DNA from: Desulforhopalus vacuolatus
GTDB lineage: Bacteria > Desulfobacterota > Desulfobulbia > Desulfobulbales > Desulfocapsaceae
NCBI RefSeq assembly: GCF_016918505.1
Contig: NZ_JAFFPZ010000003.1
Location: forward strand, 1-64,000
Length of the DNA stretch: 64,000 nucleotides
Direction of reading: 5' to 3'
Shown here in pieces: positions 9,101 through 18,316 of the stretch; positions within the stretch are counted from its first letter, which is position 1, and each line of letters opens with the position of its first letter. Below the pieces are notes generated by a model that saw only the letters and a list, made by a program, of their open reading frames with translations, was not told where the DNA came from and ran no database searches. Both the position numbers and the translations under genes were made by a program.

Positions 9101-10156
9101 AGTAATAATTGCAACCCGTTTACCAGTGAAGACTTCCAGTGGAGTTAGCCCCTTTAAGACCTTTCTCGGTGTCAAATTCAACAACAGAACTCCGTTGTTT
9201 ATTTCCTCTTGAGAAAAAGTCGCTATATTAATTTTTTTTGGCCAGAGTCTTCTGCCATTGGTATTTTCATTTGTTCCTCTCTATCAACTTGCGTATGGTT
9301 TTGCAAAAAAGACATCAATGGAATGATGTTTATTAATTTTGGTGTGAGTAGAAAAATCACTGCCATTATCCAGTATCAATGTCTCCTTCCGCCCCGTAAT
9401 TGTGTCGAAAATACCATTTATAACGGAAGCGACCTCATCCTTGCACTTCGTCTGTGTTCGCCCACAAAGCGTGAAACGACTGGTACGCTCCACAAGAGTA
9501 ACAAGGGATACATTCTGCCCATACAGTGTCTCCCTCCCAGTCTCCAATCCGCTTCCTCTCATTCACGATCTGAGGACGTTCTGCAATGTCTACGCGGTCA
9601 GAAATAAAAGAACCCCGACCTGCTTGCGTTTACCGCCTTTCCAGCGATGTTTGCCATAGCGAGGCAAATACGTGTGGAGTTTTCCTCCCCTCTGCCTGTC
9701 TTTATCAATCCAATCATAAATCGTCGTATGGCAAAAGTGTTTTTGCAGTGGAAATTCAACAGAAAACCGATGGTTTATATATTCTGTCGACCACCCCAGT
9801 CGGAGCCACTTTCGTATAATCTGCCATACTTCAGGGGTTTGTTTTGTGGCCTTCTCAGTAAATTTCCGTCTGACCATCGCTGCAACCTGGGCACCAGGAG
9901 GATCATTTTCCCCTTCAAAAGAGTTATCACGAATTTAACGTAAAATTGTACTCTTAGAACGATTCAGTGTATCAGCAATATCAGTCTGAGATCTTCCTGT
10001 TTTTAAAAAACCATAATCTGGTATATTCTTTAAAAGAATGCGTTACCGGGGCAGGCGGGGCTGGTACCTGTGCATGGTAACCTCCGGTTAAGTTGTGGTG
10101 ACGTAACCATACCGGCAGCTCACTCTTTTTCATATCACGGTGTTGCACTTATTGTA
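9101..10156 (-). mobile_element. IS30-family element, right copy, full length but with a dead transposase
   Basis: The element spans about 1.06 kb, the usual IS30 length. Its ends carry related inverted repeats (outer GCACTTATTGTA at 10145-10156; inner AATAATTGCAACCC near 9104-9117). On the minus strand the transposase reads TGRSQTDIADTLNRSKST, then MVRRKFTEKATKQTPEVWQIIRKWL with the interior (9877-9590), then LILDNGSDFSTHTKINKHHSIDVFFAKP (9562-9284). Several in-frame stops occur (after the first 9 codons, after STILR, after FLTA, after AKPYAS), so it is a pseudogene. It is inverted relative to the copy at 4324. Confidence 0.85.
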
Positions 10157-10231
10157 TTCATCCAGCGAGAAACTACTCACATGTTTTTGATCTTAAATTT
10201 ATTTAAGATCCATTACTTACCAAAGGAGCAT

Positions 10232-10918
10232 ATGATGAAGAACATATTTTGTTTCCTCTTACTCTTTCTCACTCTCATTACGCTTGGATGCGCAAAGCCA
10301 GCAGTAAACTTTATCACTATACCTGATATCTCCAAATCGGATTCTGTTACCCTGAAAGATCTTCGTCCTGAAAAAGAAAAATCAATTAAAGTACTCAGCT
10401 ACTTAATAACCAGTAATGCCTATGGAATTAACAGAGAAGGGGGTGACAGTCTGGAGCCATCTATGCCTCGGATTCTGCAGCATCGAGTTTATGAAAAGCT
10501 TGGGGGTTCAAACAGTGCCCTTGAATTGACAGTTTACCATATGGTGGTCTATTCAAACATGCAGGCGCAAATGAAGGGAAGCGTCCTCTGGGGCACTCTT
10601 GCCGGACCCGTGGGGGGGGCAGTAGCTGCAGCAGGTTCGAATGACGAAAATATTACATCTCATTCGTCAATCGTTGATCCAGTTCTGTTAGAATCAACGA
10701 ATACTAAGGACGAATATAAACATGGCCTCTACACAGAAAAAGAGAATCCAAATAAAACTAACGTGTTAATCACCTATATCGATGCTGGAATTAATGGCAG
10801 GCGAGTATGTATTAAAAACATATCTCCTTTGCCATTCTCAAAGAATCAACACCCTCTTAATATAGCTCTTGAATCGGCAATTGATTATTACCTGGACCAG
10901 TATCAAAAAAACAGCTGA
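10232..10918 (+). CDS. Putative lipoprotein, unrecognised
   Basis: The open frame begins upstream, within the IS30 end, but the real start is the ATG at 10232 or 10235, because AAAGGAG at 10222-10228 is correctly spaced. The product is 228 residues. MMKNIFCFLLLFLTLITLGC is a lipoprotein signal with a good lipobox (I-T-L-G-C, Cys at residue 20). A Gly-rich hydrophobic patch (GTLAGPVGGAVAAAG) occurs near the middle, as in some outer-membrane-associated lipoproteins. No family is recognised. It starts only 75 bp outside the right IS30 end, so its promoter may lie in or next to the element. Confidence 0.65.
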   Translation: MMKNIFCFLLLFLTLITLGCAKPAVNFITIPDISKSDSVTLKDLRPEKEKSIKVLSYLITSNAYGINREGGDSLEPSMPRILQHRVYEKLGGSNSALELTVYHMVVYSNMQAQMKGSVLWGTLAGPVGGAVAAAGSNDENITSHSSIVDPVLLESTNTKDEYKHGLYTEKENPNKTNVLITYIDAGINGRRVCIKNISPLPFSKNQHPLNIALESAIDYYLDQYQKNS

Positions 10919-10983
10919 AAAATCATAGGCATAATAGTGTATTAAACGATTTAAGAAGGGTCAATCAATTGCATGTGATGTAA

Positions 10984-11151
10984 AGGAAACCTTGAATAAC
11001 CAGTTTTTCGCCCATCTTCTTCGTTGCAGTCAAAAATTTATCCTCCGACAAAGCAAGGAACGAGACGTCGAGATATTAGACATGGCTGTAATAAATTTCC
11101 TCCTGTGCCTCGAATAGGAACAAATCTCAAGATTGTTCAAGGCACCCTTAT
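10984..11151 (-). repeat. Dispersed repeat, family R2, copy A
   Basis: About 170 bp with terminal AACCTTGAATAAC and ATTGTTCAAGGCACC, and an interior that matches, in reverse complement, the copies at 18646-18797 and 59456-59640 (shared core CGCCCATCTTCTTCGTT and TTTATCCTCCG). It has no coding capacity and lies in the 270-bp gap before the phospholipase-D gene. Confidence 0.65.
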
Positions 11152-11188
11152 TACATTCCCCTGAAGTAACGTCACCATCACTACTGAA

Positions 11189-12361
11189 ATGTATTCAAAT
11201 AATCAGATTACCTTGCTGCATAATGGGAAGGAGTATTTCCCGGCACTTGAAACAGCTTTTGACCACGCGAATCAGGAAATATACCTTGAGAGTTATATTT
11301 TTGAAAATGACTGTACCGGACGCCGAATTGCCGAAGCCCTCAGACGAGCCGCCCTGCGCGGGGTGAAAACCTGTCTGTTAATCGATGGCTTTGGCTCGCA
11401 GGATCTCCCGAAAAGCATGATTGACTACCTTGAGGAGGGAGGAGTTCTGGTGCTGAAGTTTCGCCCCAGGATATCGCCGTGGACCCTCAAACGTCAGAGG
11501 TTGCGGCGCCTGCATCGCAAACTTGCGGTCATCGACCGAAACCTGGCCTTCGTCGGCGGAATAAACATCATCGATGACATGACCGGCCCGGATCCACCTC
11601 GGTATGATTATGCGGTACGGGTGGAAGAGCCACTGGTCAAGGTTATCCATGCCTCTGCTCGTCGGCTGTGGTCAAGAATTACCTGGTCACGCCGCCTGTC
11701 CCTGGTTACACACCGGGCCAAAGCACATCCAGCTGCTCCACCACAAGTCGCGGGAAATATGCGCGGCAGCTTTCTGATCCGTGATAATTTTCATCATCGT
11801 CGCGATATAGAAAACGCCTACCTGGAGGCAATCGGTCAGGCGAAAAGGGAAATTATCCTGGCCAACGCCTATTTTTTACCGGGCTTGAATTTTCGCCATG
11901 CACTGATGGCCGCAGCTCGGCGTGACGTCCGGGTTGTCCTGCTCCTGCAGGGAAAAGGGGATCACCGCCTGCTCCATTATGCATCCCGCGCCCTCTTCGG
12001 CACCTTCCTCGATGCGGGGATTGAAATCTATGAATATCATCAGAGTTTCCTGCATGCCAAGGTAGCAGTAATCGACACATCCTGGGCAACGGTGGGATCT
12101 TCTAATCTCGATCCTTTCAGCCTGTTGCTTGCCCTTGAGGCAAATGTCGTGATTGACGATCCGGCTTTCAGTGCAACGCTGAAGGCAAGCCTGAGTGAGG
12201 CAATCACTATGGGGGCGAGGCAGATATCGGAGGAAACCTGGAGATCACAGCATATTCTTTTGCGTCTGGCAAGCTGGCTCAGCTATGGATTGATACGATT
12301 TATAGTCGGCATAGCGGGATATCTTCCTCAAGATCGGCCGTCCAGGAACGTGGGACATTGA
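11189..12361 (+). CDS. Cardiolipin synthase / phospholipase D family protein (ClsB-like)
   Basis: A 390-residue PLD-superfamily protein with two HKD motifs: HRKLAVID (H109, K111, D116) followed by FVGGINI, and HAKVAVID (H289, K291, D296) followed by TVGSSNLDPFS. This double-HKD arrangement, the length and the absence of N-terminal TM segments fit ClsB (YbhO)-type cardiolipin synthases, which transfer a phosphatidyl group onto phosphatidylglycerol or a related head group at the inner membrane. A C-terminal amphipathic or hydrophobic segment (LASWLSYGLIRFIVGIAGYL) probably anchors it. No good ribosome site precedes the ATG. It stands alone between two repeat elements. A different phospholipid exchange reaction cannot be excluded. 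Confidence 0.8.
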   Translation: MYSNNQITLLHNGKEYFPALETAFDHANQEIYLESYIFENDCTGRRIAEALRRAALRGVKTCLLIDGFGSQDLPKSMIDYLEEGGVLVLKFRPRISPWTLKRQRLRRLHRKLAVIDRNLAFVGGINIIDDMTGPDPPRYDYAVRVEEPLVKVIHASARRLWSRITWSRRLSLVTHRAKAHPAAPPQVAGNMRGSFLIRDNFHHRRDIENAYLEAIGQAKREIILANAYFLPGLNFRHALMAAARRDVRVVLLLQGKGDHRLLHYASRALFGTFLDAGIEIYEYHQSFLHAKVAVIDTSWATVGSSNLDPFSLLLALEANVVIDDPAFSATLKASLSEAITMGARQISEETWRSQHILLRLASWLSYGLIRFIVGIAGYLPQDRPSRNVGH

Positions 12362-12532
12362 GAACAAAAGGGAAAGACCAGGTCTTTCAGGATGACGAAG
12401 GAACCCTTGCCCTGACCAGTGCATGATCGTCTTTATTGGAACAGAAATTTTATGTTTTTACCAAATAATCAAAATAGGATATGTTATATGGCCTGTAATG
12501 AGGGTGTGGATATGGAGAAAAATCCACAACAG

Positions 12533-12672
12533 ATGGTGTTTTGAAAAACCTATTATTTTGTTCATATTCAAAACACAGAAGGGAATTTGCAGCCTATATC
12601 TTTGATATTATGACAGTAAAATCCTGACTGCGTCAAAAAAACATGGGCGAAAGAGTGGGTCTTCAAGGAACC
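12533..12672 (+). repeat. Dispersed repeat, family R2, copy B (degenerate)
   Basis: Degenerate relative of the R2 element: it shares GTTCATATTC, a GACAGTAAAATCCTGACTG stretch, ATGGGCGAAAGAG and the terminal CTTCAAGGAACC with the copy at 18646-18797. It occupies most of the 343-bp gap between the ClsB-like gene and the amino acid binding protein; I see nothing else in that gap. Confidence 0.5.
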
Positions 12673-12705
12673 AATAAAGAAAACGAATAACAAAGGAAGA
12701 GGAAA

Positions 12706-13455
12706 ATGCTGAAAAAAAATTTATGTCTTTTGTGCAGTCTGCTGACACTGCTTTGTGCGGGAAGCTCTTTTGGTGCCGAGAAACTGGTTAATGGTATTGA
12801 CGCAAATTTCCCACCATTTGCCTTTATCGACAAGACCGGTACGCCAAGCGGGTTTGATGTGGAAGTAATGACCTGGATTGGCAACGATATCGGTATGGAC
12901 GTTACCCATCAGCCAATCGAATGGGATGGAATTATTACCAGCCTGTTGACCAAAAAAATCGATATCATTGCATCAGGGATGAGCATTACCGAAGAAAGGT
13001 CCAAACAGGTCAACTTCACCATTCCGTACTGGGTTATCAAACAGGTTCTGGTTACGAAGAAGGACTCTCCGCTGACCGTTGACCAGGTTTTAAACGATAA
13101 AAAAACCATCGGCGTACAGCAGGGAACCACCGAAGCCAAATGGTTTAAGAAAGAGGCTCCGAAAAATGGCTGGAACTTTGAACTCCGCTACTACAGCTCT
13201 TCGCCGCTTGCCATAGAAGATGTACTGAACGGCAGGATTGATGCAGCAGCAATGGACGATGCTCCGGCAAACGACGCAGCCTCTAAAAAAGATGTCCACA
13301 TTATCGGCACCTTCGGTATGGAAGACGAGGAGTTCGGCTATGCTGTTCGTAAAGACGAGACAGAGCTGCTGGAAAAAGTGAATACGTCTCTCACCACATT
13401 TATGGCCACCCCTGAATGGAATAAACTGGTTGAAAAATACAATTTAAACAAATAA
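12706..13455 (+). CDS. Periplasmic amino acid-binding protein of an ABC importer
   Basis: A 249-residue SBP_bac_3-family protein. It has a Sec signal peptide (basic MLKKN, hydrophobic core, cleavage near SFGA-EK). The family signature region follows: IDANFPPFAFIDKTGTPSGFDVEVM, which forms the ligand pocket in lobe 1, and later the second-lobe stretch DAAAMDDAPANDAA. These proteins bind polar or basic amino acids in the periplasm and deliver them to a HisMQ/GlnP-type permease, encoded downstream. A strong ribosome site (GGAAGAGG) precedes the ATG. A terminator hairpin separates it from the permease genes, which fits the usual excess of binding protein over permease. Exact ligand not deducible. 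Confidence 0.9.
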   Translation: MLKKNLCLLCSLLTLLCAGSSFGAEKLVNGIDANFPPFAFIDKTGTPSGFDVEVMTWIGNDIGMDVTHQPIEWDGIITSLLTKKIDIIASGMSITEERSKQVNFTIPYWVIKQVLVTKKDSPLTVDQVLNDKKTIGVQQGTTEAKWFKKEAPKNGWNFELRYYSSSPLAIEDVLNGRIDAAAMDDAPANDAASKKDVHIIGTFGMEDEEFGYAVRKDETELLEKVNTSLTTFMATPEWNKLVEKYNLNK

Positions 13456-13467
13456 GATCGGGCAAAG

Positions 13468-13513
13468 ACGGGTCTACAGCACAGCAACGTTTGAATGTAG
13501 ACCCGTTTTTTTT
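13468..13513 (+). terminator. Intrinsic terminator / attenuator after the binding protein
   Basis: An 11-bp perfect stem (ACGGGTCTACA at 13468-13478 with its complement at 13496-13506) is followed by a run of T. It lies between the binding-protein gene and the permease genes and would lower downstream expression. Confidence 0.9.
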
Positions 13514-13578
13514 GTGTTCTCGGGTTTTTTACCCCTCATTGCTGCAACCATCCTTGTCTCAACAGTTCAGGTACCTCG

Positions 13579-14259
13579 ATGCAAAATGCGTTATCCGTCG
13601 TCTTTGACTCCCTGCCGTATCTCCTGCAGGGATCATTCCTTACCGCAGGGATAGTGGTCTTCGCCATGTTTCTTGGCCTTTTTATCGGCATTTTCATGTC
13701 GGTCGGCCTTGTCTATGGCAATCGGTATATCCGATATATATTGACCGTCTACGTATGGATCTTTCGCGGAGTGCCGGTTGTCGTTCTGCTCTTTCTTTTC
13801 TATTTTGGCCTTTTTGCTTTTCTGGGACTCAATTTCAGCGCCTTTGCTACGGTCTCTATAGTTCTGGGTATGACGACCGGAGCGTATCAGGCCAATATTT
13901 TTAAAGGAGCCATCCTGTCACTCCCGCAGGGCCAGTTCAAAGCCGCCAGTGCCCTCGGCATGAGCGACATACAGGCAATAAAGAGTGTTGTGCTGCCTCA
14001 GATGTTGAGGCTGTCAATTCCGGCCTGGTCCAATGAGTATTCCATCATCCTCAAGGATTCAGCACTGGCCTTTGTTATCGGGGCCCCTGAGATTATGGCC
14101 CGGACCCAGTTTGTTGCCTCTCGTACCTACCAGCACCTTTCACTGTACATTACCGCTGGAATTATCTATTTTCTCCTCACCTGGGCCGGAGTCATCGGCC
14201 TGCGGAAACTGGAGCAGTATGTCCGTATTCCGGGCTATTCTCAGCATGGAAATCAATGA
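13579..14259 (+). CDS. Polar amino acid ABC transporter permease 1
   Basis: A 226-residue inner-membrane permease of the HisMQ/GlnP family with about five TM helices. The first half has LLQGSFLTAGIVVFAMFLGL and the EAA loop lies at GQFKAASALGMSDIQAIKSVVLPQMLRLSIPAWSNE, which couples to the ATPase. It overlaps the ATPase gene by 4 bp and belongs to an operon with a second, similar permease 0.8 kb downstream, so the transporter is probably a permease heterodimer. The ribosome site is weak; translation may depend on a transcript that reads through the terminator upstream. Confidence 0.9.
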   Translation: MQNALSVVFDSLPYLLQGSFLTAGIVVFAMFLGLFIGIFMSVGLVYGNRYIRYILTVYVWIFRGVPVVVLLFLFYFGLFAFLGLNFSAFATVSIVLGMTTGAYQANIFKGAILSLPQGQFKAASALGMSDIQAIKSVVLPQMLRLSIPAWSNEYSIILKDSALAFVIGAPEIMARTQFVASRTYQHLSLYITAGIIYFLLTWAGVIGLRKLEQYVRIPGYSQHGNQ

Positions 14260-15023
14260 TGACTGACAAAAAGCCGATTCTTCGGGTAACCAATATAACG
14301 AAATCTTTTGGGGACATCACAATTCTCAAATCGGTAAGCATCGAGCTTGCAAAGGGCGACATAAAGATCCTTATCGGTCCTTCCGGCGGGGGGAAAAGTA
14401 CCCTTTTGCAATGCATTAACTGCCTGGTTCTGCCGGATTCAGGTGAGATCGAGCTGGATAATAAGCGCATCCACTTCACCCGGAAGCAGGATATCTACCG
14501 GTTGAGACAGCAGGTTGGCATGATTTTCCAGGATTTCAATCTCTTTGACCACCTGACGGCTCTTGATAATATTACTGTTGCCCTGCGTAAAGTAAAAAAG
14601 ATGTCGAAAAAAGAGGCCGAAAAACGGGCACGACTGGAATTGAAGCAGGTCGGTCTGGACGACAAAGAGGATCTCTATCCGGCGCAACTTTCCGGGGGAC
14701 AGAAACAGCGGGTGGCGATTGCCAGGGCGCTGGCAATGGATCCGAAGATTTTACTCCTTGATGAACCGACTTCTGCTCTGGACCCAACCTTGATCGGCGA
14801 AGTCATCAGCGTCATCAAAGAACTGGCCATAAAAGGGATGACGATGATCATGGCCACCCACCAGATCAGCCTTATTCATAATCTCGCCGACGAGATACTT
14901 TTTATGGAAGACGGCAGGATCGTCGAACAGGGGCCTCCGGGCGCACTTCTGGCAGCTGGCAATACAAGTAAATCCCAGGGGTTTTGCGACCTGCTCGATA
15001 AACTCTCTGAGGTCGAGGAGTAA
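14256..15023 (+). CDS. Polar amino acid ABC transporter ATP-binding protein
   Basis: A 255-residue GlnQ/HisP-type ATPase. The Walker A is GPSGGGKST near residue 45, the Q-loop is at MIFQDFNLFDHLTA, the signature is LSGGQKQRVAIARAL and the Walker B is ILLLDEPTSALDP, with the switch histidine in MATHQISL. It powers amino acid import with the two permeases and binding protein around it. It overlaps the upstream permease by 4 bp and is 2 bp from the downstream one, so the three are translationally coupled. Confidence 0.93.
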   Translation: MMTDKKPILRVTNITKSFGDITILKSVSIELAKGDIKILIGPSGGGKSTLLQCINCLVLPDSGEIELDNKRIHFTRKQDIYRLRQQVGMIFQDFNLFDHLTALDNITVALRKVKKMSKKEAEKRARLELKQVGLDDKEDLYPAQLSGGQKQRVAIARALAMDPKILLLDEPTSALDPTLIGEVISVIKELAIKGMTMIMATHQISLIHNLADEILFMEDGRIVEQGPPGALLAAGNTSKSQGFCDLLDKLSEVEE

Positions 15024-15025
15024 TC

Positions 15026-15691
15026 GTGGAACTGTCGCCCTTTTACCAGGATCTGTTTACCAGCCTCAACAGCGGGCTGCTCATGTCCATTGCCCTTATC
15101 GTGCCTTCGGCGATGGGCGGAGTCCTGATCGGGATTACCGCCGGTGCTATTCGTACCTATGGCAACCGCTTTTTCAGGACAATCATTGATTGCTATGCAG
15201 CCGTATTTCGCGGAACACCGCTGGTTATCCAGCTGTTTGTCCTCTATTTCGGCCTGCCCAATATCGGTATCTATCTGACGCCCTATCTGGCCGCAGTTGT
15301 CGGTTTTACCTTGTGCAGCGGAGCGTATCAGTCAGAATACGTGCGTGGGGCACTCCTGTCGATTAAAAGCGGTCAATATCTCGGGGCCCAGGCTCTGGGT
15401 TTTACCACTTTCCAGACTATTGTCTGGATCATTCTTCCCCAGGCATTCCGCCGGGCCATACATGGCTGCGGCAATGAAATTATCTATCTGATCAAATATT
15501 CTTCTCTGGCGTTCATCGTCACCTGTATCGAATTAACCGGAGCGGGAAAAACTGTTGCCACTGAGTATTTTCGTTTTACCGAGGTCTTCGGTATTATCGG
15601 CCTCTATTATCTCGCGCTGGTTTCTCTCGCTATCATCATTCTCAAAAAAATTGAACATCGTCTTTTTATCCCAGGTTTTGGTCATCATTGA
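15026..15691 (+). CDS. Polar amino acid ABC transporter permease 2
   Basis: A 221-residue HisMQ-family permease with a GTG start preceded by GAGGAG. It has about five TM helices, FRGTPLVIQLFVLYFGLP (a typical stretch of this family) and an EAA loop at GQYLGAQALGFTTFQTIVWIILPQAFRRAIHGCGNE. It resembles the first permease, supporting a heterodimeric channel. The coding end overlaps a TTG that could begin the downstream oxidase gene. Confidence 0.9.
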   Translation: MELSPFYQDLFTSLNSGLLMSIALIVPSAMGGVLIGITAGAIRTYGNRFFRTIIDCYAAVFRGTPLVIQLFVLYFGLPNIGIYLTPYLAAVVGFTLCSGAYQSEYVRGALLSIKSGQYLGAQALGFTTFQTIVWIILPQAFRRAIHGCGNEIIYLIKYSSLAFIVTCIELTGAGKTVATEYFRFTEVFGIIGLYYLALVSLAIIILKKIEHRLFIPGFGHH

Positions 15692-15723
15692 GATCCTGTT
15701 CGCATCCTTTATCTTATTCAACC

Positions 15724-17115
15724 ATGGTTCAATATTCCCCCATTACCGACACGATTAAAGCGGCCATACGCCAAAAAATCGATCCTGAGTTGATTCTCAG
15801 CACCCCGGAAGAATGTGCTCAATTCAGTGGCGATTCCTCTACTCTGACTTATACCCCCGAGCTGGTTGTCCGTGCCCGGAGTGTCGGGGATATACAAGCC
15901 CTGCTGGAGCTGGCCAACATCTACCATTTTCCAGTCACCCCGCGCGGCGGAGGATCGGGACTTGCCGGTGCCTGCCTGCCATCTCTCGGTGGAGTCGTGC
16001 TGCTTACCGGAGAACTCAACCAGATTACGGTGATTGACGGTAAAAATTTTATCATGAAGGTTGAGCCGGGAGTTATCAGCCAGCAGGTACGTCTGGCCGC
16101 AGATGCAGCCGGCCTGTTCTACCCGCCTGATCCGGCTGGCATGGATCTGAGCACTATTGGCGGCAACGCGGCAACCGACGCCGGAGGTCCGGCCTGTGTC
16201 AAATACGGCACCACCCGTGATTATATTCTTGGTCTGGAGGCCGTCCTGCCCGACGGCCAGCTGATTACCACCGGCGTACAAACAAGAAAGGGCGTCGTTG
16301 GTTATGATCTGACGAATCTGCTGGTTGGCAGTGAGGGAACGCTGGGAATTATCACCTCGCTTACCCTGAAGCTGCTCGCCAAACCTGCGGCCACCAAAAC
16401 GATGATGTGTGTTTTCCAGGACATGGTCTCGGCCATGAACTGTGTGACAGCTGTTATGAGCCAGGGATACCTGCCCAGTGCCATAGAATTTCTTGACCAC
16501 CGGTGCCTGTCTCTTATCGGAGAACTGCTGCCTTTTTCCCTGCCTGCCGGCAAACCATCCATCTTAATCATTGAGGTCGATGGACCAGAAAGTCAGGTTG
16601 CGGACGAAATGGAGGCTGTTTGCGCCATTGCCCGGGCAGAAGCAGCCATTGAGCTGATTAAAGCCGGGAGCAGCGCAGAACGGGAAACAATCTGGGCGGT
16701 TCGTCGCCAGGTCAGTCTGCGCATCCATGACTATGCGAAGCTCTACATTCCAGAAGATATCGTTGTCCCTCTTACCGCCATTGCCGAACTGGTTGATGCA
16801 CTGCCTTTTTATGAAGAGAAATACGGTCTCGAGATTTTTGCCTTCGGTCATGCGGGGGACGGGAACATCCACCTCAATATAACCACCCAGAACCTCGACA
16901 ATACCGATTTAGCCAATGAAGGAACAAGGGCTCTGCTTGAACTGACCCTGCAGCTGCAGGGGACAATCTCGGGCGAACATGGCATTGGGTTGGCCAAGGC
17001 ACCGTATCTGTCCATGGAGCTGTCGCAACACAGTATCGAACTGCAGAGAAATATCAAAAAGTTGTTCGATCCCAACCTGGTGTTAAACCCGGGCAAAATA
17101 TTTCCACAAGGTTAA
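15724..17115 (+). CDS. FAD-linked oxidase, GlcD / D-lactate dehydrogenase type
   Basis: From the ATG at 15724 it has 463 residues; a TTG at 15688 in frame would add 12. The N-terminal FAD_binding_4 domain contains PRGGGSGLAGACLP and the C-terminal FAD-oxidase domain contains GHAGDGNIHLN and GTISGEHGIGLAK. This two-domain layout is that of GlcD and D-lactate/D-2-hydroxyacid dehydrogenases, which oxidise a 2-hydroxy acid to a 2-oxo acid. GlcE/GlcF or an Fe-S subunit is not encoded nearby, so electrons may go to an unlinked partner. Its place between an amino acid importer and an aminotransferase suggests a shared 2-oxo-acid intermediate. The substrate is unknown. Confidence 0.88.
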   Translation: MVQYSPITDTIKAAIRQKIDPELILSTPEECAQFSGDSSTLTYTPELVVRARSVGDIQALLELANIYHFPVTPRGGGSGLAGACLPSLGGVVLLTGELNQITVIDGKNFIMKVEPGVISQQVRLAADAAGLFYPPDPAGMDLSTIGGNAATDAGGPACVKYGTTRDYILGLEAVLPDGQLITTGVQTRKGVVGYDLTNLLVGSEGTLGIITSLTLKLLAKPAATKTMMCVFQDMVSAMNCVTAVMSQGYLPSAIEFLDHRCLSLIGELLPFSLPAGKPSILIIEVDGPESQVADEMEAVCAIARAEAAIELIKAGSSAERETIWAVRRQVSLRIHDYAKLYIPEDIVVPLTAIAELVDALPFYEEKYGLEIFAFGHAGDGNIHLNITTQNLDNTDLANEGTRALLELTLQLQGTISGEHGIGLAKAPYLSMELSQHSIELQRNIKKLFDPNLVLNPGKIFPQG

Positions 17116-17129
17116 GGCCCATAAAGATT

Positions 17130-18305
17130 ATGACACGCCTCAGTAGAAGAGTACGCAATATTTCTCCGTCAGCCACCAAACAGATGGCGCTTCTTGCCGC
17201 AGGAATTGGCGGCTGTGTTTCACTCGGCCAGGGAGTTCCTTCGTTTGCCACGCCGCCGCATGTTGTCGAGGAGGTTATCAGGGCCTTGCGGGAAGATCCC
17301 GGCAGCGGTCAATATTCGCTGCAGACCGGGATGTCAGCGCTGAGAAAGCGGATCGGGAAGTATATGCTCGATGAAAAAGATGTAGAGGTAGATCCGGAAA
17401 GTGAAATCTGCGTCACTGTCGGCGGTATGGAAGCGCTGCTGGCCACGGTTATGGCAGTAGTTGACGAGGGCGATGAGGTTCTTCTGCCCTCCCCTACCTA
17501 TGCCTCCTATATTGAACAGATTCAACTCGCCGGGGGCATTCCGGTCTTCGTACCCTTGACCGGCACCTGGGGCCTTGATCTGACAGCGATCAGTGAAGCG
17601 GTTACCGCTCAAACCAGGGCCATAATGATCTGTAATCCCGGCAATCCTACCGGGACAGTTTTTTCTGATGCTGAGATCATCGCCCTCTGTGAGCTGGCTG
17701 TTGCCCACGATTTTGTGGTCATTATTGATGGGGCCTATGACTATATGGTCTATGACGGGAAGGCGCCGCTGGATCCCCTCAGCATTGATGCCTTTCGTAA
17801 TAATGTGATTTCCGTCTCTTCTCTCTCCAAAAAATATGCCCTTACCGGCTGGCGGGTGGGCTGGGTTGCCGCAGCAGAGATGTGGATGGAACAGATCATG
17901 AAAGTCCATGATGCGACAGCCATCTGTGCCCCGACTCCATCGCAGTTTGCCGCCCTTGCCGCCCTCGACGGAGAGCAGGAGTGTGTTGCGGTAATGCACG
18001 ATGCCTTGGTCAGGCGGCGGGCTCTGTGCTGCGCCAGACTCGACAGGCTGCAGAAGTATTTTTCCTATGTGCCACCCAAAGGTGCTTTTTACGTCATGGC
18101 CAAATACCTGTTTCCTGCAGCATCTTCCCAGGAGGTGGCCACCCGTCTGCTTGAAGAGGCAAAGGTCATCACCATCCCCGGCGGCGCGTTTGGTCAAGGC
18201 GGAGAAGGACATCTGCGCCTGTCATTTGGTGGTGAATCAGCAGTGATTGATGAGGCCTTTGATCGCATAGAACAGTGGTGCTTGATGATGAATCCTACCT
18301 TGTAG
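17130..18305 (+). CDS. Class I/II PLP-dependent aminotransferase
   Basis: A 391-residue fold-type I aminotransferase of the AspC/AraT subgroup. Features seen: MEALLATVMAVVDEGDEVLLPSPTYASY, NPGNPTGTVFS (PLP-ring region), the aspartate in VVIIDGAYDYMVYDG, the Schiff-base lysine in SSLSKKYALTGWRVGW, and the substrate-binding arginine in GHLRLSFG. It exchanges an amino group between an amino acid and a 2-oxo acid in the cytoplasm. It is 14 bp after the GlcD-like gene and probably in the same operon as the importer, so import, transamination and 2-hydroxy-acid oxidation may form one catabolic route. Specificity is not visible from sequence. Confidence 0.9.
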   Translation: MTRLSRRVRNISPSATKQMALLAAGIGGCVSLGQGVPSFATPPHVVEEVIRALREDPGSGQYSLQTGMSALRKRIGKYMLDEKDVEVDPESEICVTVGGMEALLATVMAVVDEGDEVLLPSPTYASYIEQIQLAGGIPVFVPLTGTWGLDLTAISEAVTAQTRAIMICNPGNPTGTVFSDAEIIALCELAVAHDFVVIIDGAYDYMVYDGKAPLDPLSIDAFRNNVISVSSLSKKYALTGWRVGWVAAAEMWMEQIMKVHDATAICAPTPSQFAALAALDGEQECVAVMHDALVRRRALCCARLDRLQKYFSYVPPKGAFYVMAKYLFPAASSQEVATRLLEEAKVITIPGGAFGQGGEGHLRLSFGGESAVIDEAFDRIEQWCLMMNPTL

Positions 18306-18316
18306 TGGTACCTTGA

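Noticed and set aside
4324-10156. Intact composite transposon
   Set aside because: Both IS30 copies are dead, the left one lacks its inner end, and I could not find a matching target-site duplication at the outer ends.
12423-12605. 60-codon open frame before the amino acid binding protein
   Set aside because: Runs into the R2 repeat and has no ribosome site.
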